Positions 30,048 to 40,881 of a stretch of 64,000 bases of DNA are shown piece by piece. Under the pieces are notes generated by a model. The model was not told the origin of the DNA and did not search any database. It worked only from the letters and a program-made list of their open reading frames with translations. The DNA is from Ancylobacter sp. IITR112 (GTDB lineage: Bacteria; Pseudomonadota; Alphaproteobacteria; Rhizobiales; Xanthobacteraceae), in NCBI RefSeq assembly GCF_041415945.1, contig NZ_JBGCUS010000001.1:2232001-2296000 (forward strand), in the 5' to 3' direction. A program made the position numbers and the translations under genes. The first letter of the stretch is position 1. Every line of letters starts with the position of its first letter.

Positions 30048-30896
30048 ATGCCCCTGCGCCGTCTCGCCCCCCTCGCCCTTTCCGCCGCCCTGCTGACCCC
30101 GGCCGCTCCGGTACTTGCCCAGAGCGTGATCCCGGCCAGTTGCCCCACCAGCAAGACGCTGACCCGGCTCAACGTTCCGCTCACCCGCACCGCCGCCGCG
30201 CTGCGGGCCGGCGGCAAGGTGGTGATCGTCGCCATCGGCTCTTCCTCCACCGCCGGGGCGGGCGCCAGTTCGCCGCAGGCGACCTATCCGAGCCGGCTGG
30301 AGGCGACGCTGCGCGCGCGCTTCCCCGCCGCCGACATCAGCGTGGTCAACCGCGGCGTGAACGGCCAGGACGCGCCGGAAATGCTGGCGCGCTTCGACAC
30401 CGATGTGGCGGCGCTGAAACCGACGCTGGTGATCTGGCAGTCCGGGGTCAACGCGCTGTTCCGCGACAACGGCCTTGCCTCCGCCGACGACCTCCTGCAC
30501 GAGGCCATCGCCCGGGTGAAGGCGATCGGCGCCGATCTGGTGCTGGTCGATCCGCAATATGCGCCGCGCGTGCTGGCCGATGCCGATAGCGGGCCGATGG
30601 TGCGATTGATGAACGAGGTGGGGGCGGAGGAAGGCGTGGCGGTCTATCACCGCTTCGCGCTGATGCGCGACTGGCACGAGACGGCGTCGATGGGCTTCGA
30701 CTCCTTCCTCTGGAAGGACAAGTTCCACATGAACGACTGGGGCTATGACTGCTTCGCCCGCGATCTCGGCCGCGCGGTGGTGGCCAATGTGGAATCGCAG
30801 CAGCGCTCCGCCGATATGAGCGTGGGCGGCGGTTCCGGCGCGGCGCCGGCGGGGGCGACGAGAGCGACCCCGGCGGTGGCGGGCGCGGCGCGGTAA
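30048..30896 (+). CDS. Periplasmic SGNH/GDSL hydrolase
   Basis: 282 residues; ATG directly follows the stop of the preceding gene. Signal peptide 1-25 (…PAAPVLAQ). All four SGNH blocks are present: IGSSSTAG (nucleophile Ser66), VVNRGVNGQD (Gly103), WQSGVNAL (Asn135) and DKFHMNDWGY (Asp224, His227). The Gly/Ala/Thr-rich tail (from about 255) is probably disordered. Likely an esterase or acyltransferase acting on a periplasmic glycan; with opgC two genes upstream, the periplasmic glucan acyl groups are the obvious candidate, but this is inference. Confidence 0.85.
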   Translation: MPLRRLAPLALSAALLTPAAPVLAQSVIPASCPTSKTLTRLNVPLTRTAAALRAGGKVVIVAIGSSSTAGAGASSPQATYPSRLEATLRARFPAADISVVNRGVNGQDAPEMLARFDTDVAALKPTLVIWQSGVNALFRDNGLASADDLLHEAIARVKAIGADLVLVDPQYAPRVLADADSGPMVRLMNEVGAEEGVAVYHRFALMRDWHETASMGFDSFLWKDKFHMNDWGYDCFARDLGRAVVANVESQQRSADMSVGGGSGAAPAGATRATPAVAGAAR

Positions 30897-30903
30897 CGCC
30901 CGC

Positions 30904-31188
30904 TCAGTCGTCGCCCTTGTCGGAAAAAGCGCCGCCGAAGCGCTTCATCACCGCCTCGCGCGCCTTGATCACGCGACGCTCATAATCTTCCGCCATCGGT
31001 TCGGTCAGCACGCTCTCCAGCCCGGCGAGCAGCGCCCAGAGCGCGGGGATCTCGGCCTCGTCGTCAATGAAGTCGGCCATGGCCTCGCCATCGGCATCGT
31101 CCACCGTACGCGAGAGGAACTCGAACAGCACGACGGCGACCGAGCGGTCGATGACCAGGGTGATTTCGTCGTCCGGCGCATCGGCCAT
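30904..31188 (-). CDS. Hypothetical acidic protein
   Basis: 94 residues, ATG 31188 with GAGGA upstream. It is acidic (ADAPDDEITLVIDRS…, FIDDEAE) and predicted helical with no signal or membrane segment. No family is recognised with certainty. It is convergent with the SGNH gene and divergent from prmB, so likely a single-gene unit. Confidence 0.65.
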   Translation of the reverse strand: MADAPDDEITLVIDRSVAVVLFEFLSRTVDDADGEAMADFIDDEAEIPALWALLAGLESVLTEPMAEDYERRVIKAREAVMKRFGGAFSDKGDD

Positions 31189-31320
31189 GGATTGTCCTCG
31201 TGCGAAAATCTCTCCTTCCTATCCTCCCGTCACAGGGGGATGACAAGTCCCGGAAGTGCCACCCGGCTTGCAATCGGCGCCCTGCCGTGCTGACCCTTGC
31301 GCGCAACCGGGAGACGCGCG

Positions 31321-32262
31321 ATGACGGCAACGGACGATCTGAAGACGGTCAGGGATTTCGTGCGCTATGCCGTGAGCCGCTTCACCGAGGCCGGCGTGAG
31401 CTTCGGCCATGGCACGACGCAAGCGCTGGACGAGGCCGCCTTCATGGTGCTGGAAGGGCTGCACCTGCCGGTGGACGACCTCGCCCCCTGGCTCGACGCG
31501 CGGCTGACCCATGAGGAGCGCCTGCGCCTCACCAACCTTATCGAGCAGCGCTGCACCACCCGCCAGCCCGCCGCCTATCTGCTCGGCCGCACCTATATTG
31601 GCGGCGTGCCGTTCCGCTCGGACAAGCGCGCCATCGTGCCGCGCTCCTTCATCGGCGAACTGATGGCGGGCGAACTGTTCACCGGCGGCGACTATTCGCT
31701 CGTTCCCCAGCCGGAAACGGTCGGCCGCGTGCTGGACCTGTGCACCGGCTCGGGCTGCCTCGCCATTCTCGCCGCCATGACCTTTCCCAACGCGCAGGTC
31801 GACGCCGTAGACCTCTCCCCCGACGCGCTGGCGCTGGCGGCGGAGAATGTCGCCGAACACGGGCTGGAAGAGCGGGTGCGGCTGCTGGAGGGCGACCTGT
31901 TCGGCCCGATCGAGGGTGAGGTCTACGACCTCATCATCACCAACCCGCCCTATGTCGATGAAGCGGCGATGGCCGCGCTGCCGGCGGAATACCGCCATGA
32001 GCCCAGCCTCGCCTTTGCCGGCGGGCCGGACGGGCTTGACATCGTGCGCCGCATCCTCGCCGAGGCACCGGCGCATCTGTCGCCCGGCGGCGGCATCATC
32101 TGCGAATTCGGGACGGGCAAGGAAATCCTGCAGGCGGAATATCCGCATCTGCCCTTCCTCTGGCTCGACACCGAGGCCAGCGAGGGCGAGGTGTTCTGGC
32201 TCTCCGCCGCCGATCTCACGGTCAATGCGGATCTGCGCGTCATCAACCGCATGCCGCGCTGA
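31321..32262 (+). CDS. prmB: Ribosomal protein L3 glutamine methyltransferase PrmB
   Basis: 313 residues. HemK-family N5-glutamine methyltransferase. The N-terminal helical domain is followed by the class I fold: VLDLCTGSGCLAILAA (motif I) and the catalytic IITNPPYVDEAAM (Asn208-Pro-Pro-Tyr). The N-terminal FVRYAVSRFTEAGVSFGHGT and the QPAAYLLGRTYIGGVPFRSD linker favour PrmB over PrmC. Start ATG 31321 has GGGAG upstream. Monocistronic. Confidence 0.92.
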   Translation: MTATDDLKTVRDFVRYAVSRFTEAGVSFGHGTTQALDEAAFMVLEGLHLPVDDLAPWLDARLTHEERLRLTNLIEQRCTTRQPAAYLLGRTYIGGVPFRSDKRAIVPRSFIGELMAGELFTGGDYSLVPQPETVGRVLDLCTGSGCLAILAAMTFPNAQVDAVDLSPDALALAAENVAEHGLEERVRLLEGDLFGPIEGEVYDLIITNPPYVDEAAMAALPAEYRHEPSLAFAGGPDGLDIVRRILAEAPAHLSPGGGIICEFGTGKEILQAEYPHLPFLWLDTEASEGEVFWLSAADLTVNADLRVINRMPR

Positions 32263-32265
32263 GGG

Positions 32266-33504
32266 TCAGCCGCCGCGTCGCATATGCGCCAGCACGGCGG
32301 CGTCGGGCCAGCAGTCGACGGCGAGACCGTTGGCCTTCTGATAGGCGCCGAGCGCGGCGCGGGTCTTCATACCGGCCTTGCCGTCGATCTTGTCGGCGTA
32401 GAAGCCCTCCCGCGTCAGCACCTTCTGCATGAATTCGAGATCGCGCGTCTTCACCAGCGCGATCTCCGCCCAGTCGCGAGCGAAGGGCCTGTCGTCCTCG
32501 ATGCGGTCGGCGAGGTGGCCGACATAGAGGACGTAGAGGTCGGCGAAATTGTAGCTTTTCAGCACGAAATAGTTGGCCGGCGTGAGGAAGGCCGGGCCAT
32601 AGGGCCCGGCCGGCATGATGATGGAGGCCTCGTCCTTCAGCGCGGAGGGCGGCACGCGCCGCCCGTCGGCGATCCTTACCCCACGCTTCAGCCATTCGCC
32701 GATGCTCAGCCGCGTCTCCGGCTCGGCCAGCGTGCAGTCGAAGCCGGCCGGCACGGTGATCTCATAGGCCCAGCGTTTTCCGGCCTGCCAGCCCTTCTGC
32801 TTCAGCAGGCTCGCCGTGGCGGCCAGCGCCTCCGGCACGTCGGTCCAGATATTGGCGGTGCCGTCGCCGTCGAGATCGACGCCATAGGCGAGATAGCCGG
32901 TGGGCATGAACTGGGTCAGCCCCATCGCCCCGGCCCAGGAGCTTTTCATGCCGGCGCGGCTGACATGGCCCTCGTCGAGGATTTTCAGCGCGGCGAGGAA
33001 TTCGGCGCGGAATTCCTCCTTGCGGCGCCCGACATAGGCCTGCGTCGCCAGCACCCGCAGCGCGTCATGGTTCAGCTTGGCGCCGCCATAGGAAGTCTCG
33101 CGCGCCCAGATGGCGAGCAGGATCGAGCCCGGAACGCCGAACTGCCGCTCCAGCGCCGCGAGCTGCGCGCGGTACTGCGCCGCCAGCTTGCGCCCGCGCG
33201 TGGCATAGCTGGCGATCGCCTTGTCGGAGAGATAGGCGGCCGGGGTCTGCACGAACTCCGCCTGCCGGTCGGGCGCCTTCGGCTTGCCGGGAAGCGCGAG
33301 GTCGGGCAGGCCGTAATCGGGCTCAAGCCCGGCGGTCTCGCGCTCGAAGGTGGCGCGGGAAATGCCCATGGCCTGCGCCGCCGGCCATTGCGCGGCGAGC
33401 CAGCGGTCGAAACCGGCATCGGCGAGGGCCGGGCGCGCGGCAAGGAGGAGGCCCAGCACCAGGGCGGCGGCGACAAGGGGGCGACGAAGCGCAGGGAACA
33501 TCAT
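32266..33504 (-). CDS. Lytic murein transglycosylase, MltB family
   Basis: 412 residues. Signal peptide about 1-28. The SLT_2/MltB catalytic domain contains AIWARETSYGG (catalytic Glu in the WARETSYG motif), SWAGAMGLTQFMPTGYLAYGVDLDGDG and later NYFVLKSYNFADLYVLYVGHLADRI. A C-terminal peptidoglycan-binding repeat (about 350-405: YADKIDGKAGMKTRAALGAYQKANGL) follows. It cleaves glycan strands to anhydro-muropeptides in the periplasm. Two successive ATGs (33504, 33501) are possible. Convergent with prmB. Confidence 0.92.
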   Translation of the reverse strand: MMFPALRRPLVAAALVLGLLLAARPALADAGFDRWLAAQWPAAQAMGISRATFERETAGLEPDYGLPDLALPGKPKAPDRQAEFVQTPAAYLSDKAIASYATRGRKLAAQYRAQLAALERQFGVPGSILLAIWARETSYGGAKLNHDALRVLATQAYVGRRKEEFRAEFLAALKILDEGHVSRAGMKSSWAGAMGLTQFMPTGYLAYGVDLDGDGTANIWTDVPEALAATASLLKQKGWQAGKRWAYEITVPAGFDCTLAEPETRLSIGEWLKRGVRIADGRRVPPSALKDEASIIMPAGPYGPAFLTPANYFVLKSYNFADLYVLYVGHLADRIEDDRPFARDWAEIALVKTRDLEFMQKVLTREGFYADKIDGKAGMKTRAALGAYQKANGLAVDCWPDAAVLAHMRRGG

Positions 33505-33670
33505 GGCTTGAGATAACCCGTATCGCCCCCGCCTGTGAACCTTGGAGCGCGATCCGACCCGATGTGAAGCCGTCTGATCGGGCAGTCACCGCAGGGCTTT
33601 GCAAAAGGCGGAAGCGCCCTTACCCTACCATGATGCCAGTCGAGGGCATGCGACACACCGGGATCGGACC

Positions 33671-34096
33671 ATGAAGAAGACGAGTTTGTGGTGCGCGGCG
33701 CTTGCCGGCGCGGGCATGATGGCGGCCGTGCAGATTGCCGGCCTGCAAAGCGCGGCCGCGCAAGCCAAGCCGACCATCGAAACCGGCATGGAACATTTTC
33801 AGGGCCGCTGGGTGTGGCAGGGCGCGTTGAAGGACAAGCGCGACCCGCAGAACATAAGCCGGCTTCAATTCACCGACGGCGACCGCATCGTCTATTGCTA
33901 CAAGACCTCATGCGTCGAAGTGAACGTGCACCGCGACGCCGGCAGCGGCTTCAGCTTCACCACCAATGGCAAGAACAACTTCGTGATGGTCAGCGACGCC
34001 TCGGGCAATCTCAGGGGCCGGTTCTGGGAGGACTTCACCTCGCCGTCGCGTCCGCCGGACGCGGTCGTGACTTTCACCCTGAAGTCCGGCATCTGA
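33671..34096 (+). CDS. Small secreted hypothetical protein
   Basis: 141 residues with a clear signal peptide (MKKTSLWCAALAGAGMMAAV… cleavage near SAAAQA). The mature part is beta-rich, with two cysteines (Y-CYKTSC-VEVNV) close together that could form a disulfide, and a TNGKNNFVMVSDASGNLRGRFWED segment. No known family. It is convergent with tam. Confidence 0.7.
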   Translation: MKKTSLWCAALAGAGMMAAVQIAGLQSAAAQAKPTIETGMEHFQGRWVWQGALKDKRDPQNISRLQFTDGDRIVYCYKTSCVEVNVHRDAGSGFSFTTNGKNNFVMVSDASGNLRGRFWEDFTSPSRPPDAVVTFTLKSGI

Positions 34097-34159
34097 GCGG
34101 CCGGCCGGCACGTCGCCGGCGGTCCGCCTCGCCGTCTGCCCTTCGCGCCGCACCGGGCG

Positions 34160-34927
34160 TCAGCGCACCGCGACGATGAACAGCCGGGGAAAGCGCAGCA
34201 GCACCTTTCCGTCGACACGCGCGGGGTAGGCCCTGGCCAGCCGCGCGGTGTAGTCGGCGAGAAACGCCTCCCGCTCCGCCGCGTCCAGCGGGGCGAGATA
34301 GGGCCGCAGGCCGGTGGAGCGGAACCAGTCGGCAATGGCCGCCGGCCCCGCCAGCGGGTGGTTGTACAGCGTGTGCCAGATATCGACCTGGCGGGCGAGC
34401 GGCGCGAGCCGGTCGTAATAGGCCCCGACGGCGGGCAGAACATCGCGCGCCGCGCCGGCGATGCGGTCCGCCCAGGGCCCGGCAGTGGCGGCTTCCTCCA
34501 TCAGGAGATGCGAGGGCTCGTTGACATTGTCCGGCATCTGCACCGCCAGCACGCCGCCCGGCGGCAACTGGTCGAGCAGCCGCGCCAGCACATCGAGATG
34601 GTCCGGCACCCACTGGAACACGGCATTGGCGAAGAGCAGGTCCGTGTCTTCGGGCGGCGCCCAGGAGGCGAGGTCCGCCAGTTCGAAGCGGAGGCCCGGC
34701 AGGCGGGCGCGGGCCTGCTCGATCATGGCGGGGGAATTGTCGACGCCGATCACCTCGGCCTGTGGCCAGCGCTGCGCCAGCAATTCCGTCGAATTGCCCG
34801 GCCCGCAGCCAAGGTCGATCACGCGGCGCGGATGGGAAAGCGGCACCCGCGCCAGCAGGTCGCGCGGCGGGCGGGTGCGCTCATCCTCGAAGGTAAGGTA
34901 GAGGGCGGGGTTCCAGTCTTCGGTCAT
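34160..34927 (-). CDS. tam: Trans-aconitate 2-methyltransferase Tam
   Basis: 255 residues, the normal length. It methylates trans-aconitate with SAM, detoxifying an aconitase inhibitor. [41 protein letters not shown] (SAM motif), [11 protein letters not shown] and [10 protein letters not shown] are characteristic. Start ATG 34927 has GGAGG 9 bases upstream; the longer start at 34948 lies very close to the ettA gene's stop and is less likely. Follows ettA by 25 bases on the same strand. Confidence 0.92.
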   Translation of the reverse strand: MTEDWNPALYLTFEDERTRPPRDLLARVPLSHPRRVIDLGCGPGNSTELLAQRWPQAEVIGVDNSPAMIEQARARLPGLRFELADLASWAPPEDTDLLFANAVFQWVPDHLDVLARLLDQLPPGGVLAVQMPDNVNEPSHLLMEEAATAGPWADRIAGAARDVLPAVGAYYDRLAPLARQVDIWHTLYNHPLAGPAAIADWFRSTGLRPYLAPLDAAEREAFLADYTARLARAYPARVDGKVLLRFPRLFIVAVR

Positions 34928-34952
34928 CGCCGCCCTCCGTCCGGTCATGGCG

Positions 34953-36605
<1,653 letters not shown>

Positions 36606-36891
36606 GTCCAAATCCTGCGCGTGCGGGCGAGCCGGGAACATGCCGCGCTGCCGCGGCGTCATAAGGTGCGGGTTGCGCGCTATGTAAACCGCGCGCCGTT
36701 GAGCGGCAAGGCCGTCACGCGCGCAGTTGCCCTTTGCCGCCGCCGCTGCCGGCTTCGGACGCGCGGCTTTTTCAACGAGGTATTGGAACGCCTCCGGCTC
36801 TCGCGCGTTGACGGCTGCCAGCCCCTACCCCGGCGGCAGGCGCCCATCATTTTACCTCTGAATGCCGGAACCGGGCGGATATACCGACAGT

Positions 36892-37662
36892 ATGGCGATA
36901 GAACCGAGCGATCCCCTCTCCTTGCTTCCCCGCCCTGACTGGGCTCTCTTCCTCGATATTGACGGCACCCTGATCGAGCACGCCGACCATCCCGAGGGCG
37001 TGGACATTCCCCGCGACCTGCCGGAGCTTCTGGCCCGGCTTCAGCACACGCTCGAGGGCGCGGTGGCGCTGGTGTCGGGCCGCACCATCGACTGGATGGA
37101 CCGCCGTTTCGCTCCCGCCCGCCTTGCCGCCTCCGGCCAGCACGGGGCGGAGGTGCGCCTCGCCCCGGACGCGCCCGCGGTGCCGATACCGCTGCCGAAA
37201 TGGCGCAAGCCGCTGGAGCAGGCGCTGGACGAGGTGCTGGCGACCTGGCCCGGCGTGTTCGTCGAGCACAAGCCGCTGTCGCTCGCCGTGCATTTCCGCG
37301 CCGTGCCGCAGTTCGGCGAGGCGATCATGGACCGGGTGATCGCGCTCGGCACCGGCATTGATGACGGGGTCGAGTTCCTCAAGGGCAAATATGTCATCGA
37401 GGTCCGCCAGGCTGGGCGCAACAAGGGCACGGCGGTGGCGGAGCTGATGAACTCGGCGCTGTTCAGCGGTCGCCGGCCGGTGTTTCTCGGCGATGATGTG
37501 ACCGACGAGGACGGCTTCCGCGCGGTGCGCGCCGCCGGCGGGCTGGCATTCGCCGTCGGGCCCCGCCCGACCGATCAGGCCGACTACAGGCTCGCCTCGC
37601 CCAGCGCGGTGCGACGCTGGCTGACCGACCTTCCCAAGGCACTGGAGCGCGTGGATTCGTGA
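36892..37662 (+). CDS. otsB: Trehalose-6-phosphate phosphatase OtsB
   Basis: 256 residues. HAD-superfamily phosphatase: motif I FLDIDGTLIEHADHPEGVDIP (nucleophile Asp), VSGRTIDWMD, EVRQAGRNKGTAV (Lys) and FLGDDVTDEDGF. It dephosphorylates trehalose-6-phosphate to trehalose. Start ATG 36892 is preferred; ATG 36862 is in frame. It overlaps the GH15 gene by 4 bases (GTGA), forming the first gene of the otsB-GH15-otsA operon. Confidence 0.93.
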   Translation: MAIEPSDPLSLLPRPDWALFLDIDGTLIEHADHPEGVDIPRDLPELLARLQHTLEGAVALVSGRTIDWMDRRFAPARLAASGQHGAEVRLAPDAPAVPIPLPKWRKPLEQALDEVLATWPGVFVEHKPLSLAVHFRAVPQFGEAIMDRVIALGTGIDDGVEFLKGKYVIEVRQAGRNKGTAVAELMNSALFSGRRPVFLGDDVTDEDGFRAVRAAGGLAFAVGPRPTDQADYRLASPSAVRRWLTDLPKALERVDS

Positions 37663-39455
37663 GCACCAATCTCGATCTGGCCGCCATCGGCAACGGCACC
37701 ATCGCCGCGCTGATCGACCGCAACGGGCGCATCTGCTGGTGCTGCTGGCCGCGCATAGACGGCGATCCGGTGTTCTCCTCGCTGCTCGGCGGCACCGAGC
37801 CGGAGGCCGGCTTCTTCGACGTGGTTCTGGAAGGCCAGGTGAAGGCGACGCGCCGCTACCAGACCAACACCGCCATCATTGAAACCATTCTGGAGAACGA
37901 CCAGGGCGCCAAGCTGCGCATTGTCGACTTCGCCCCGCGCTTCAAACTCTATGACCGCATCTACCGCCCGGCCACGCTGGTGCGGCGCATCGAGCCGATC
38001 GCCGGCATGTGCCGGGTTACGCTGCGCCTGCGCCCGCATTTCAACTGGGGCGAACAGCGCCCCACGCCGGTGCGTGGCTCCAACCATATGCGCTTCACCG
38101 GCGACGACGTGACGCTGCGTGCCACCACCGACCTGCCCATCGTCTACGTCATGGAGGAACGCCCCTTCGTGCTCAGCAAGCCGGCGACGCTGGTGCTGGG
38201 GCCGGACGAGCCTTTCCCCGCCAGCATTGCCGACACCACCCGCGGCTTCGAGGAAAAGACGCGCGACTACTGGCACGAATGGGTGCGCTACCTCTCCATT
38301 CCCTATGAGTGGCAGGATGCGGTGATCCGCGCCGCGATCTCGCTCAAGCTCTGCGCCTTCGAGGAAACCGGCGGCATCGTCGCCGCGCTCACCACCTCGA
38401 TCCCCGAGGCGCCGCACTCCATCCGCAACTGGGACTATCGCCACTGCTGGCTGCGCGATTCCTATTTCACCGTGCGGGCACTGAACATGCTCGGCGCCAC
38501 CCGCACCATGGAAGACTATATCCGCTACCTCACCACGGTGATCGCCTCCGAGCCGTCGGGCCGGCTGGCGCCGGTCTATTCCATCGTGCCCGGCACGCCG
38601 CTGGAAGAGCGCTTCGCCCCGGCGCTGGCGGGCTTTCAGGGCATGGGGCCGGTGCGCGTCGGCAATCAGGCCGGCGAGCAGGTGCAGAATGACGGCTACG
38701 GCCATGTCGTGCTGGCGGCGGCGCAGATGTTCTTCGACGAGCGGCTGCCCAAGCGTGGCGACCGCGCGCTGTTCGAACTGCTGGAAGGCGTCGGGGCGCG
38801 GGCGGTGGATTTCGCTTTCGAGCCGGATGCCGGGCTGTGGGAACTGCGCGGCAAGCGCCGGCTGCACACTTTCTCGGCGGTGATGGGCTGGGCCGCCTGC
38901 GATCGCCTCGCCCGCATCGCCCGGGTGCTGGAACTGCCGGAGCGCGCCGACTATTGGAGCCAGCGCGCCAATGAGATCCGCGCCCGCATTCTCGCCTTCG
39001 CCTGGGACGAGAAGCTGGGCAGCTTCGTCGATGCCGAGGAAGACGGCCAGCTTGACGCCAGCCTGCTGCTGCTGGCCGAACTCGGCTTCGTGCGGCCGGA
39101 CGACCCGCGCTACATCGCCACGGTGGAGACGATCGGTCGCGAACTCAAGCGCAATGGCTATCTCATGCGCTATGCCGGCGAGGACGATTTCGGCCTGCCG
39201 GAAACCTCCTTCACCATCTGCTCGTTCTGGTACGCCGGCGCGCTCGATTTGATCGGCCGCCGCGACGAGGCACGGGAGATGTTCACCAGCCTGCTCGCCC
39301 GGCGCAACCCGGCCGGGCTTCTGTCGGAAGACATCGACAACCAGACCCTGGAACTGTGGGGCAACATTCCGCAGACCTATTCCATGGTCGGACTGATCGA
39401 CACGGCCATGCGTCTGTCGAAGACATGGGAGGAAGCCTTTTGGCGCGGCTCGTAA
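37659..39455 (+). CDS. Glycoside hydrolase family 15 protein (glucoamylase/trehalase-like)
   Basis: 598 residues from GTG 37659. N-terminal beta-sandwich (LAAIGNGTIAALIDRNGRICWCCWPRIDGDPVFSSLLGG) and C-terminal (alpha/alpha)6 barrel. Typical motifs are HSIRNWDYRHCWLRDSYFT and EPDAGLWELRGKRRLHTFSAVMGW, the latter with the catalytic acid Glu, and LPETSFTICSFWY with the second Glu. In actinobacteria similar proteins are trehalases; here it lies between OtsB and OtsA genes, so trehalose or a related glucan is the likely substrate, but specificity is not determinable. No signal peptide: cytoplasmic. Confidence 0.9.
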   Translation: MSTNLDLAAIGNGTIAALIDRNGRICWCCWPRIDGDPVFSSLLGGTEPEAGFFDVVLEGQVKATRRYQTNTAIIETILENDQGAKLRIVDFAPRFKLYDRIYRPATLVRRIEPIAGMCRVTLRLRPHFNWGEQRPTPVRGSNHMRFTGDDVTLRATTDLPIVYVMEERPFVLSKPATLVLGPDEPFPASIADTTRGFEEKTRDYWHEWVRYLSIPYEWQDAVIRAAISLKLCAFEETGGIVAALTTSIPEAPHSIRNWDYRHCWLRDSYFTVRALNMLGATRTMEDYIRYLTTVIASEPSGRLAPVYSIVPGTPLEERFAPALAGFQGMGPVRVGNQAGEQVQNDGYGHVVLAAAQMFFDERLPKRGDRALFELLEGVGARAVDFAFEPDAGLWELRGKRRLHTFSAVMGWAACDRLARIARVLELPERADYWSQRANEIRARILAFAWDEKLGSFVDAEEDGQLDASLLLLAELGFVRPDDPRYIATVETIGRELKRNGYLMRYAGEDDFGLPETSFTICSFWYAGALDLIGRRDEAREMFTSLLARRNPAGLLSEDIDNQTLELWGNIPQTYSMVGLIDTAMRLSKTWEEAFWRGS

Positions 39456-40861
39456 TCGTCTCGAACCGGGTGGCGTCGCCCAAGGAGCGCGCCGCCAAGG
39501 CGGGCGGGCTGGCGGTGGCGCTGCGCGAGGCGCTGAGCCAGCGCGGCGGGCTCTGGTTCGGCTGGAGCGGGGAAACCGAGGTCAACCCGCCGGACGCGCC
39601 CAAAGTGTTTCGTTCCGGCCGCGTCAGCTATGCGCTGCTCGATCTCGACCCCGACGACCAGCGCGCCCATTATGCCGGCTATGCCAATGGCACGCTGTGG
39701 CCGCTATGCCATTACCGGCTCGGCCTGCTGTCCTTCCGCAAGGCCGATTGGGAGGGCTACCGGCGGGTGAACGCGCATTTCGCCCGCGCGCTGATGCCGC
39801 TGCTCAAGCCTGACGATATCGTCTGGGTGCACGACTACCATTTCATCCCGCTGGCGGCGGAGTTGCGCAAGCTCGGCTTCGAGGGGCGGATCGGCTATTT
39901 CCATCACATTCCGTGGCCGACGCCCGAGGTCTATCTCAGCCTGCCCTCGCATGCGGCGTTGGTGGACGACCTCTCCCGCTACGATCTCGTGGGGCTGCAG
40001 ACCGAGAACGATGTCCGCGCGCTGCTGACCTATATCTCCTCGGAAATTCGTGGCTGGATCGCCCCCGGCGGCACGGTGGGGCTGCGGGACCGGCGCTTCC
40101 GCGTCGCCGCCTACCCGATCGGCATCGACGCCGACGCCTTTGTCCGGGACGCGAAAAAATCCGTCGGCAGCGAGGAGGAGCGACGGCTGAATGAGAGCCT
40201 CGCCGGCCGGGCGCTGGCGGTCGGCGTCGACCGGCTGGACTATTCCAAGGGACTGCCGGGCAAATTCGCCGCTTTCGGCGAATTGCTGCGCAGCTATCCC
40301 GAACACCGGTCCCAGGTCACGATGATGCAGGTCGCGCCGCTCTCGCGCAGCGAGGTGGCGGAGTATCAGGCGCTGCGCCGCGAGCTGGAGGAGCTGGGCG
40401 GGGCCATCAATGGCGAATTCGCCGAGTTCGACTGGGTGCCGCTGCGCTATCTCAACCGGCCGTTCCAGCGCGCGACGCTGGCCGCCATCTACCGCCGCGC
40501 CCGCATCGGGCTGGTGACGCCCTTGCGCGACGGCATGAATCTCGTCGCCAAGGAATATGTCGCGGCGCAGGACCCGGAAGACCCCGGCGTGCTGGTGCTC
40601 TCGCGCTTCGCGGGCGCGGCGGACGAATTGAAGGGCTCGCTGCTGGTCAACCCCTACGATATCGAGGGCATGGCGGCGGCGATGGACCGGGCGCTGACCA
40701 TGCCGCTGGAGGAGCGCCGCACGCGCTGGCGCACCAATATGGACACGGTGGAGACCAACACCATCCACCATTGGTGCCAACGCTTCATCGACGAACTGAC
40801 CAACGTCACCGACCAGTTCGGCCCGGCTGCGGATGCGCGGGGAGCCGCACGAACGCTGTGA
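39440..40861 (+). CDS. otsA: Trehalose-6-phosphate synthase OtsA
   Basis: 473 residues. GT20 enzyme forming trehalose-6-phosphate from UDP-glucose and glucose-6-phosphate. [64 protein letters not shown] and [16 protein letters not shown] are family motifs. TTG 39440 is chosen because GGGAGGA lies 6 bases upstream and the conserved protein begins there; an ATG at 39425 would add five residues. It overlaps the GH15 gene by 16 bases. Confidence 0.94.
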   Translation: MARLVIVSNRVASPKERAAKAGGLAVALREALSQRGGLWFGWSGETEVNPPDAPKVFRSGRVSYALLDLDPDDQRAHYAGYANGTLWPLCHYRLGLLSFRKADWEGYRRVNAHFARALMPLLKPDDIVWVHDYHFIPLAAELRKLGFEGRIGYFHHIPWPTPEVYLSLPSHAALVDDLSRYDLVGLQTENDVRALLTYISSEIRGWIAPGGTVGLRDRRFRVAAYPIGIDADAFVRDAKKSVGSEEERRLNESLAGRALAVGVDRLDYSKGLPGKFAAFGELLRSYPEHRSQVTMMQVAPLSRSEVAEYQALRRELEELGGAINGEFAEFDWVPLRYLNRPFQRATLAAIYRRARIGLVTPLRDGMNLVAKEYVAAQDPEDPGVLVLSRFAGAADELKGSLLVNPYDIEGMAAAMDRALTMPLEERRTRWRTNMDTVETNTIHHWCQRFIDELTNVTDQFGPAADARGAARTL

Positions 40862-40881
40862 GCCCCCCGCTCCGGCCGTTT

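Noticed and set aside
36606..36891. Hidden gene in the 286-base gap between ettA and otsB
   Set aside because: No frame with a ribosome site and protein-like composition was found; nothing recognisable in the gap.
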